Shown piece after piece: positions 26,326-32,092 of a stretch of DNA of 32,092 nt (position 1 is the stretch's first letter; every line of letters begins with the position of its first letter). This DNA is from Oscillospiraceae bacterium (lineage in GTDB: Bacteria > Bacillota > Clostridia > Oscillospirales > CAG-272), in contig SVTX01000002.1 of NCBI GenBank assembly GCA_015063545.1, positions 67,672 to 99,763 on the forward strand, in the 5' to 3' direction. The notes beneath the pieces were generated by a model. That model searched no databases and was not told where the DNA came from. It worked only from the letters and a program-made list of their open reading frames with translations. The translations under genes were made by a program, and so were the position numbers.

Positions 26326-27582
26326 ATGTGCGCAAAGAAAAACACTAATACAAACTATCTTTCAAATAAAGAAATTCGCGCTATTGCCAAGGCAAACCGC
26401 AAGGTAATGAATGCCCTTGAAAAGAAGAAGTACCGTAAGGCAGATGAAAGCGAATTTACAACTCAGATGAAGGATAGCAAAAACATCCTTGAAATAGAAG
26501 ATCTCAATACATATTTCTTCACCGACCAGGGTGTCGTTAAGGCTGTTAACGGAGTTTCATTTGAGGTTCCCGAAAACTCTACCGTAGGTATCGTTGGTGA
26601 ATCCGGTTGCGGCAAATCCGTTACAAGTATGTCTGTCATGAGACTTCTTCAGGGCCCTCAAGGTCAGATAGTTTCCGGTAGCATCCGATTCAAATCTTTG
26701 GAGTACTGCCGAGATGAAAAAGGCAGACCCATTCCTGCATACACTGTTGATGAAAACGGAAATACAGTTCAGGCTGTAAATGAAAGCGGTGTTGCGCAGT
26801 ACGAGATGGAAGAAAAGGTATATGACATCGCTCAGATGCCTATACGCGACATCCACCGTATTCGCGGCAGACAGATATCCATGATATTCCAGGAGCCTAT
26901 GACTTCTCTCAATCCTATATTCACTATAGGAGATCAGCTTGATGAGGTCACGTTCATACACAATCCCGGCGCGACCAAGGAAATGGCTAAGAAACGTTCC
27001 CTTGACATGCTCGGTCTTGTTGGAATTGCTGCTCCCGAACGCGTATATAAGTCCTATCCCCACGAACTGTCGGGCGGTATGAGACAGCGTGTAATGATCT
27101 CCATGGCTCTTGCCTGTGACCCCCGTCTTATCATCGCAGATGAGCCTACCACGGCGCTTGACGTTACTATTCAGGCTCAGATACTTGACCTTTTCCGTGA
27201 CTTGAAGCATAAGATAAACGGCTCTATTCTTCTTATCACACACGACCTTGGCGTAATTGCCGAAATGGCAGATTACGTTGTCGTAATGTATGCCGGCAAG
27301 GTAATTGAAAGAGGTACGGTTCAGGAAATATTCCACAATCCCATGCATCCCTACACCATCGGATTGCAGAAGTCCAAGCCTACTATGGATTCGGACGAGG
27401 ATACACTCTTTAATATTCCCGGAAACGTTCCCAACCCCGTTAATATGCCTAACCACTGTTTCTTTAAGGAAAGATGTTCAATGTGCACTCGCAAGTGCTC
27501 CGGCGAATATCCCGGTATGATACAGGTAAGCCCCACACACTTTGTAGCATGTCATTTGTATGACGAAAAAGAGGAGGTTTAA
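26326..27582 (+). CDS. oppD: Oligopeptide ABC transporter ATPase OppD/DppD
   Basis: 418 residues. It carries Walker A GESGCGKS (K97), Q-loop QEPMTSL (Q189), signature LSGGMRQR (248-255) and Walker B LIIADEP (D272, E273), so it should be an active ATPase. The C-terminal oligopeptide-family extension has several Cys ([14 protein letters not shown], then ACHL). Some OppD homologues bind an iron-sulfur cluster there. Oddities are a basic N-terminal extension of about 55 residues before the ABC domain and an insert of about 45 residues between Walker A and the Q-loop (near 125-175). GAGGAGGTAA at the end of oppC serves as its ribosome site, and the gap is 4 bases. It works as a heterodimer with the next gene product. 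Confidence 0.93.
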   Translation: MCAKKNTNTNYLSNKEIRAIAKANRKVMNALEKKKYRKADESEFTTQMKDSKNILEIEDLNTYFFTDQGVVKAVNGVSFEVPENSTVGIVGESGCGKSVTSMSVMRLLQGPQGQIVSGSIRFKSLEYCRDEKGRPIPAYTVDENGNTVQAVNESGVAQYEMEEKVYDIAQMPIRDIHRIRGRQISMIFQEPMTSLNPIFTIGDQLDEVTFIHNPGATKEMAKKRSLDMLGLVGIAAPERVYKSYPHELSGGMRQRVMISMALACDPRLIIADEPTTALDVTIQAQILDLFRDLKHKINGSILLITHDLGVIAEMADYVVVMYAGKVIERGTVQEIFHNPMHPYTIGLQKSKPTMDSDEDTLFNIPGNVPNPVNMPNHCFFKERCSMCTRKCSGEYPGMIQVSPTHFVACHLYDEKEEV

Positions 27583-27584
27583 AT

Positions 27585-28688
27585 ATGGAAGAACAATTGA
27601 ATAATATCAATGAAACAGAAGAAACCTCCGTTGTTTACGATGACGCGCTCGAAGCGAAAAAAGAAAAGGAAAGACGTCAGGCTCAGATAGAAGCTGACTC
27701 TACTCTTCCCTTTGATGAAGAAGCGCTTCTCGAGGTAAGACACCTTCGCAAGTGCTTCCCCATCAAAAAATCCCTGACAGGTAAGGTCCTTCAGGAATTG
27801 GTTGCAGTTGACGACGTATCATTTAAGCTCAAGCCCGGTGAAACACTCGGTATCGTTGGTGAATCCGGTTGCGGTAAGACCACTATGGGTAGAACTATAT
27901 TGAAGCTCCATCCCTCAAACGGCGGTCAGATCATTTTCAACGGTGAAGATATAACAAATTACAAATCTGCTCAGATGCGCAATATTCGTACTCAGATGCA
28001 GATAATCTTCCAGGATCCTTATTCTTCACTTCCTCCCAGAAGCACAATAGGAGATATTCTCTCCGAGCCCGTTAAGGTTCACAATATAGTGCCCAAGTCC
28101 GAGGTCAAGGATTACGTTATGGATCTCATGGAAAAATGCGGTCTCCGTGACTATTACTACGAAAGATATCCCCATGAATTCTCCGGCGGTCAGCGCCAGA
28201 GAATATGCATCGCGCGCGCGCTTTCGGTAAATCCTAAGCTTGTCGTATGCGATGAACCTGTATCCGCGCTCGACGTATCTATTCAGGCGCAGATAATCAA
28301 TTTGCTCAAAGAGCTTCAGTCTTCTATGGGGCTTACGTATCTGTTTATATCACATGACCTTTCCGTCGTTAAGTTCATTTCGGACAAGATCGGTGTTATG
28401 TATCTCGGAGCTATGATGGAGTTTGGTAACAAAAAGGATATATTCTCCAATCCCATTCACCCCTATACGCAGGCACTCTTCTCTGCGATCCCCAATCCTA
28501 ATCCCGATGTCAAGATGAACAGAATCGTTCTTTCCGGAGATATTCCCTCTCCCGCTAATCCGCCCAAGGGTTGCCGCTTCCATACCCGTTGCCCCTACGC
28601 AAAGGAAATATGCAAGCATGTTTGCCCCAAGTATAAGGAGTACGAGCCCGGTCACTTCGCGGCTTGCCACCTCTATTCTCAGGACTGA
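27585..28688 (+). CDS. oppF: Oligopeptide ABC transporter ATPase OppF/DppF
   Basis: 367 residues. Walker A GESGCGKT (K98), Q-loop QDPYSSLPPR, signature FSGGQRQR (F199 onward) and Walker B LVVCDEP (D223, E224) are intact. The C-terminal segment has the usual Cys pattern (GCRFHTRCPYAKEIC, then AACHLY). An N-terminal extension of about 48 acidic and basic residues precedes the ABC domain. It starts 2 bases after oppD with GAGGAGGT overlapping the end of oppD, so the two ATPases are likely made in equal amounts. It powers import by the OppBC pore. Confidence 0.94.
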   Translation: MEEQLNNINETEETSVVYDDALEAKKEKERRQAQIEADSTLPFDEEALLEVRHLRKCFPIKKSLTGKVLQELVAVDDVSFKLKPGETLGIVGESGCGKTTMGRTILKLHPSNGGQIIFNGEDITNYKSAQMRNIRTQMQIIFQDPYSSLPPRSTIGDILSEPVKVHNIVPKSEVKDYVMDLMEKCGLRDYYYERYPHEFSGGQRQRICIARALSVNPKLVVCDEPVSALDVSIQAQIINLLKELQSSMGLTYLFISHDLSVVKFISDKIGVMYLGAMMEFGNKKDIFSNPIHPYTQALFSAIPNPNPDVKMNRIVLSGDIPSPANPPKGCRFHTRCPYAKEICKHVCPKYKEYEPGHFAACHLYSQD

Positions 28689-28694
28689 TAAGCT

Positions 28695-29012
28695 ATGAGT
28701 AAGGATCTCAAAAAAAACAAAAAGAAAAAAGCCAAGACCGTCTACATTGATGATGGCTCGACTATAGCTGATATGTCGGGTGTAAACGGCGCGCGTCCCC
28801 GCGCATTTGGCTCTCACCCAAAATCCAACAAGGATTTTGAAAAAAACAATCAGACAAAAGGAAGCGAGATCTACACAGGAAACAGATTCAAGGATTCTCT
28901 TCGAACCTATTTCCGATCAGTAAAGCTCATGATAATCCCTATGCTTGTAACCATGGGAATTATAGCGGCTGCATTTTTGATCATGTGGATACTTCTCAAC
29001 CTTGCATCATAA
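28695..29012 (+). CDS. Small basic protein with one C-terminal membrane helix
   Basis: 105 residues, not recognised. It starts with a very Lys-rich stretch (KDLKKNKKKKAKT), has a hydrophilic middle with no Cys, and ends in one strong membrane helix (about 78-102). Basic residues ahead of the helix predict a cytoplasmic N-terminus. The start lies 6 bases after oppF. A modest AGGA is about 9 bases upstream of the ATG, inside oppF, so translation may be coupled. As the last gene before a strong terminator it belongs to the opp transcript and might assist assembly or regulation of the importer; that is inference. Confidence 0.75.
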   Translation: MSKDLKKNKKKKAKTVYIDDGSTIADMSGVNGARPRAFGSHPKSNKDFEKNNQTKGSEIYTGNRFKDSLRTYFRSVKLMIIPMLVTMGIIAAAFLIMWILLNLAS

Positions 29013-29039
29013 AAAAGAGAGGCAAAGCCTCTCTTTTTT
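29011..29039. terminator. Bidirectional terminator closing the opp operon
   Basis: GAGAGGC (29017-29023), loop AAA, GCCTCTC (29027-29033), with six A before and six T after. It serves both the opp operon and the convergent glnA gene. The same hairpin and T-run recurs on the minus strand at 31909-31933. Confidence 0.92.
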
Positions 29040-29043
29040 GTTG

Positions 29044-30468
29044 TTAAAGATTATAATACTTATCAAACTCTGCAGGATGAGGGATCTTTGACATTTCGCT
29101 GCACTCTGCTCTCTTCCCCTTTATGAAGTTCTTTATAAGCTCCTCGGGGAATACGCCGCCTACAGTGAGATAATCGTGATCTGCTTCAAGCGCGTCAAGC
29201 GCATCGGGAAGATTTGTGGGCAGTCCCTGAAGCTTTGCCTTTTCCTCGTCGGAAAGGTGGAAAAGGTTGAAATCATAGGGACCCCATCCGTTTGCGTGAG
29301 GATCTATTTTGTTCTTTATGCCGTCAAGACCTGCCATGAGTATTGCCGCGTAGCAGAAATAGGGGTTGCAGGTAGCGTCGGGATTACGAAGCTCAAAGCG
29401 ACGAAGCTCGGGGCTCTTCGCGTATGCGGGAATACGGATTACCGCGCTTCTGTTGGAGGTAGCATATCCGACCGTTACGGGAGCCTCAAATCCGGGAACA
29501 AGTCTCTTAAATGAGTTCGTACTGGGGTTTGTGATAGCACAAAGACTGCTGATGTGCTTGAGAAGTCCACCCATAAAGTAATGCGCGGTCTCGGAAAGGT
29601 GAGCATATCCGTTATCATCCGAGAAAACAGGCTTGCCGTCCTTGAAAAGAAGCATGTGAACGTGCATTCCGCTTCCCGCCTCGCCGTATATAGGCTTGGG
29701 CATAAAGGTCGCGCTCTTACCGTACTTGAGGGCTGTGTTGTGAATAATGTACTTTATCATCATGGTAGCGTCAGCCATGTGAATAACCTCGCCAAGCTGG
29801 GGCTCGATCTCATACTGGCCTGAAGCTGCAACCTCGGGATGATGGTAGTTAATGTCAATTCCCATCTCCTTCATGAGCATACACATCTCGCTTCTGCACT
29901 CATAGGAAGTATCAAAGGGCTTTGCAATATGATAGTTCTTTTGCTTTGGAACGACAACTCCCATTCCGTTTGTATCACTGTTCCAATAAGACTGAGAAGC
30001 GTCAACAGACGCGCCGATATAGTTGCCCTGAACACTCCAGGTAACGTCGTCAAAAAGGTAAAATTCAAATTCGGGAAGTATCTTCATCTCGTCAGCGACG
30101 CCGCAGTCCTTCATATACTGAACAGCCGCTTTGATGATGTTTCTGGGATACTGCGCGAGTGGGCGATTTTCGGGGTTGTCTATGATCATGGCATTACCCG
30201 TCATTGAGAGCGTGGGGATAGAGCAGAAGGGATCAATAACTGCCGTATCGGGATCGGGAATAAATACCATATCGCTCTTCTCTACTACCGCGTAGCCGTA
30301 GTTGGACGCATCAAAGCCTATTCCGTTCTTCATCGTTGCCTCGGAGAAATTCTCTGCAGGAATGGTAACGTGGCGGAACTGTCCGTGAATATCGACCATT
30401 TTGAAATCGACCATCTTGATACCGTTTTCACGGATCATATTCATAATCTTCTGCACCTTGTTGTTCAT
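29044..30468 (-). CDS. glnA: Glutamine synthetase, type I
   Basis: 474 residues from the ATG at 30468, which has AGAGGAT 7 bases upstream. A longer frame from 30519 would add 17 residues that cover the ribosome site. The enzyme makes glutamine from glutamate, ammonia and ATP in the cytoplasm. Metal and substrate residues visible: E133 and E135 (PEFEFYLF), E220, GSGMHVH (H269, H271), R340 in NRSAVIRIP, and E359 in RRFELR. The region matching the adenylylated tyrosine of enteric GlnA (NLYDLP) reads NLFHLS here, with Phe, so control by adenylylation is not expected; Firmicutes enzymes rely on feedback and GlnR-type control. It has its own promoter (30510-30538) and no nitrogen-regulator gene beside it. 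Confidence 0.96.
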   Translation of the reverse strand: MNNKVQKIMNMIRENGIKMVDFKMVDIHGQFRHVTIPAENFSEATMKNGIGFDASNYGYAVVEKSDMVFIPDPDTAVIDPFCSIPTLSMTGNAMIIDNPENRPLAQYPRNIIKAAVQYMKDCGVADEMKILPEFEFYLFDDVTWSVQGNYIGASVDASQSYWNSDTNGMGVVVPKQKNYHIAKPFDTSYECRSEMCMLMKEMGIDINYHHPEVAASGQYEIEPQLGEVIHMADATMMIKYIIHNTALKYGKSATFMPKPIYGEAGSGMHVHMLLFKDGKPVFSDDNGYAHLSETAHYFMGGLLKHISSLCAITNPSTNSFKRLVPGFEAPVTVGYATSNRSAVIRIPAYAKSPELRRFELRNPDATCNPYFCYAAILMAGLDGIKNKIDPHANGWGPYDFNLFHLSDEEKAKLQGLPTNLPDALDALEADHDYLTVGGVFPEELIKNFIKGKRAECSEMSKIPHPAEFDKYYNL

Positions 30469-30509
30469 TGCAATATCCTCTTTTCTATACAGAAATACTT
30501 TATACGGAT

Positions 30510-30538
30510 ATTTTAACATAAAAAAACATTTTTTGCAA
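30510..30538 (-). promoter_or_regulatory. Promoter of glnA
   Basis: On the minus strand: TTGCAA (30533-30538), 17-base spacer, TAAAAT (30510-30515), about 42 bases before the chosen start. The -35 box sits in CTATTGCAAAA, identical to the promoter at 7245-7273. Confidence 0.75.
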
Positions 30539-30589
30539 TAGAAAAAAACAAAATATAATACCGCTTATAAAATTTTATTGTAAATACTA

Positions 30590-30618
30590 TTGCTTGTTTT
30601 ATCAAAAAATGATATAAT
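30590..30618 (+). promoter_or_regulatory. Promoter of the flavodiiron protein gene
   Basis: TTGCTT (30590-30595), 17-base spacer, TATAAT (30613-30618), then about 30 bases to the ATG with AAGGATGG between. It is divergent from glnA. Confidence 0.8.
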
Positions 30619-30648
30619 AATATAGACGACAAAAAGGATGGTAAAAAA

Positions 30649-31803
30649 ATGATTACAAAAGATATAAGGTACATTGGCGTCAACGACCACAAAATAGATC
30701 TGTTTGAAGGTCAGTACGACGTCCCCAACGGAATGGCATACAACTCATACGTAATACTTGACGAAAAAATTGCAGTAATGGACACCGTAGATGCAAAGTT
30801 CGGTGATGAATGGCTGAGCAATCTCTCAGACGCTCTCCAAGGCAGAGCTCCCGATTATCTCATAATTCATCACATGGAGCCCGATCATTCCGCAAACATT
30901 GCAATATTTATGGAAAAATATCCCGAAGCTACCATCGTGTCATCGGACAAAGCGTTCGTTATGGTAAGTCAATTCTTTGGTAACGATTACAGCGACCGCA
31001 GAATTTCTGTCAAGGACGGCTCTACCCTTTCGCTTGGCAAGCACAACCTCAGATTTATTTCCGCGCCCATGGTACATTGGCCTGAGGTAATAGTAACTTA
31101 CGATGAATACGACAAGGCGCTCTTTTCTGCCGACGCGTTCGGTAAATTCGGCGCGCTTGACGTAGATGAGGACTGGGCTTGCGAGGCTCGCAGATATTAT
31201 TTCGGAATAGTTGGAAAGTACGGACCTATGGCTCAAAAGCTTTTGAAAGCTGCGTCGGGACTTGACATATCTGTCATCTGTCCTCTGCACGGCCCCATGC
31301 TCACCGAAAATCTTGCGTATTACATCGATTTGTACAACACCTGGACAACTTACGGGGTTGAGAGCGAGGGCGTTCTTATCGCGTATACGTCGGTCTACGG
31401 CAATACAAAGCGTGCAGTTGAGCTTTTGGCAGAACAGCTCAAGGCTATCGGTTGCCCCAAGGTAGTAGTCAACGACCTTGCAAGATGCGACATGGCTGAG
31501 GCAGTCGAGGATGCGTTCAGATACGGAAAGATAATTTTCGCGACTACAACATATAACGGCGAGGTATTCCCATTCATGCGAGAATTTTTGCATGAGTTGA
31601 CCGAAAGAAACTTCCAGAACCGCAAGGTCGGTATAATTGAGAACGGCTCGTGGATGCCCACTGCCGCCAAGGTCATAAGAAAAATGCTTGAAAACAGCAA
31701 AAATCTCACGTTTACTGATACTACGGTAACAATAAAGTCTGCTGTAAGTAATGCTAATATTGAACAAATAAATGCACTTGCAAAGGAAATTTGCGAGGGA
31801 TAA
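30649..31803 (+). CDS. fprA: A-type flavodiiron protein (FprA family)
   Basis: 384 residues. A metallo-beta-lactamase-like domain (about 1-240) carries the di-iron ligands H75-x-E77-x-D79-H80, H143, D162 and H214, all present with spacings close to the family pattern; the D162 to H214 stretch is a little shorter. A flavodoxin domain follows (about 243-384) with the FMN loop TSVYGNTKR and TTTYNGEVFPF. Such proteins reduce oxygen to water or nitric oxide to nitrous oxide in the cytoplasm of anaerobes, taking electrons from rubredoxin or a related donor. No donor gene lies in the window. It is a single-gene unit with its own promoter and terminator, typical of oxidative-stress defence in Clostridia. 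Confidence 0.95.
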   Translation: MITKDIRYIGVNDHKIDLFEGQYDVPNGMAYNSYVILDEKIAVMDTVDAKFGDEWLSNLSDALQGRAPDYLIIHHMEPDHSANIAIFMEKYPEATIVSSDKAFVMVSQFFGNDYSDRRISVKDGSTLSLGKHNLRFISAPMVHWPEVIVTYDEYDKALFSADAFGKFGALDVDEDWACEARRYYFGIVGKYGPMAQKLLKAASGLDISVICPLHGPMLTENLAYYIDLYNTWTTYGVESEGVLIAYTSVYGNTKRAVELLAEQLKAIGCPKVVVNDLARCDMAEAVEDAFRYGKIIFATTTYNGEVFPFMREFLHELTERNFQNRKVGIIENGSWMPTAAKVIRKMLENSKNLTFTDTTVTIKSAVSNANIEQINALAKEICEG

Positions 31804-31806
31804 AAA

Positions 31807-31827
31807 AGAGGGCGATGCCCTCTTTTT
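31807..31827 (+). terminator. Terminator of the flavodiiron protein gene
   Basis: AGAGGGC (31807-31813), loop GAT, GCCCTCT (31817-31823) followed by TTTT, starting right after the stop codon. Confidence 0.9.
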
Positions 31828-31828
31828 C

Positions 31829-31903
31829 TTTACAATCGGGATTCGAACCTTTACATAAAACCTTGCGGTTTTATGTGTGTGGGTTCTCTTCTCCGTCACT
31901 CCG
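31829..31903 (-). other. tRNA-like relic
   Basis: On the minus strand, CGGAGTG (31897-31903, the 5' acceptor strand expected for tRNA-Pro) and a T-arm core GGTTCGAATCCCG (31837-31849) lie at about tRNA spacing. The 3' acceptor strand is missing, and the middle is replaced by a perfect 10-bp hairpin (31853-31862 with 31867-31876). It may be a decayed tRNA or an older attachment-site scar. Confidence 0.35.
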
Positions 31904-31951
31904 ACCACAAAAAAAGAGAGGCTTTGCCTCTCTTTGCGTGGTCGGAGTGAC
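31895..31951. repeat. Inverted copies of the tRNA-Pro 3' end around a terminator
   Basis: GTCACTCCGACCAC (31895-31908) and its exact reverse complement (31938-31951) flank a 29-base spacer that holds the terminator hairpin. The right copy is the end of the tRNA fragment; the left copy faces the other way. Confidence 0.9.
31909..31933 (-). terminator. Terminator downstream of the tRNA-Pro 3' fragment
   Basis: On the minus strand: AGAGAGGC, loop AAA, GCCTCTCT, then seven T, five bases after the encoded CCA. The hairpin is the same as the one that closes the opp operon. Confidence 0.8.
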
Positions 31952-31983
31952 GGGATTCGAACCCACGGCCTCTTGGTCCCGAA
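31939..31983 (-). pseudogene. 3' half of a tRNA-Pro gene, candidate attachment site
   Basis: The minus strand reads, from the anticodon loop on: TTCGGGA (loop, anticodon CGG if the register is right), CCAAG (3' anticodon stem), AGGCC variable loop, a T-arm with GGTTCGAATCCC, CACTCCG acceptor strand, A, and encoded CCA. The 5' half (acceptor CGGAGTG, D-arm, anticodon 5' strand CTTGG) is not upstream: the preceding bases are ATTTG, and unrelated T/A-rich DNA follows. A break at the anticodon loop is the classic result of integration by a tyrosine recombinase, so this is a probable att site. The element would lie to the right, beyond the window, with the intact tRNA at its far end. Confidence 0.65.
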
Positions 31984-31993
31984 CAAATACGCC

Positions 31994-32048
31994 ATCGTTT
32001 TTTGACTACTTTTGTTGACTTTTTGATGCTTTTTAGTCCAAAAACGAT
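31994..32048. repeat. Imperfect inverted repeat and short direct repeats at the putative element end
   Basis: ATCGTTTTTTGACT (31994-32007) matches the reverse complement of 32035-32048 at 13 of 14 bases. TTGACT occurs twice (near 32002 and 32015), and GATGCT occurs three times (32025, 32046, 32056). Repeats of this kind next to a core site are what integrase arm-binding sites look like. I see no convincing integrase end in the remaining bases. Confidence 0.5.
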
Positions 32049-32092
32049 GCTTTCCGATGCTCTCGTTCGCACTGTTTCCACGTAGTCCGAAG

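Noticed and set aside
30469-30519. Upstream start of glnA at 30519
   Set aside because: The added 17 residues cover the ribosome site and overlap the predicted -10 box (30510-30515).
30940-31995. Minus-strand frame of 351 codons
   Set aside because: It lies antisense to the flavodiiron gene, which has complete metal and FMN motifs, and runs through two terminators and the tRNA fragment.
31791-32018. Plus-strand frame of 75 codons
   Set aside because: It reads through the terminator and antisense through both T-arm copies (giving GFEP twice), a common artefact of tRNA regions.
31896-32081. Integrase C-terminus on the minus strand at the right edge
   Set aside because: None of the three minus-strand frames shows a recombinase motif such as the catalytic Tyr region; too little sequence is present to claim one.

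Overview
The window looks like chromosome from an uncultured, monoderm, anaerobic gut-type Clostridia (Oscillospirales/Christensenellales-like). The reasons are many lipobox lipoproteins, BspA-type leucine-rich repeats, strong AGGAGG ribosome sites, GlnA without the adenylylated tyrosine, and an A-type flavodiiron protein. Taxonomy is inferred from protein style only.

Layout. (1) 1-1854 (+): the 3' part of a membrane polyferredoxin fused to leucine-rich repeats and a TlpA-type thioredoxin domain. (2) 1902-12088 (-): four lipoproteins in a row. All have Thr/Pro/Glu-rich linkers and beta-sandwich domains; one carries a TlpA-like redoxin domain and one carries 17 His/Cys repeats plus degenerate ones. 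A predicted promoter near 12200 drives the far end, and a second one near 7260 drives the last two genes. (3) 12336-29012 (+), divergent from the lipoproteins: a 2527-residue membrane-anchored subtilisin-family protease with about 28 leucine-rich repeats, then a lipoprotein, a complete oligopeptide ABC importer (oppABCDF order) and a small membrane protein, closed by a strong terminator. (4) 29044-30468 (-): glnA. (5) 30649-31803 (+): an FprA-type flavodiiron protein. (6) 31804-32092: no gene. It holds a terminator, a tRNA-like relic, the 3' half of a tRNA-Pro gene with its own terminator, and repeat-rich DNA that looks like the end of an integrated element.

How the genes may work together. 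The protease and the importer suggest surface proteolysis coupled to peptide uptake, with GlnA as a nitrogen-assimilation neighbour. The polyferredoxin-TlpA fusion, the redoxin lipoprotein and the Cys-rich repeat lipoprotein sit side by side and could form an extracytoplasmic thiol-redox or metal-binding system. That second idea is inference, and it is the part of the window most worth testing. No intergenic stretch exceeds 300 bases; the longest is the 289-base right end.
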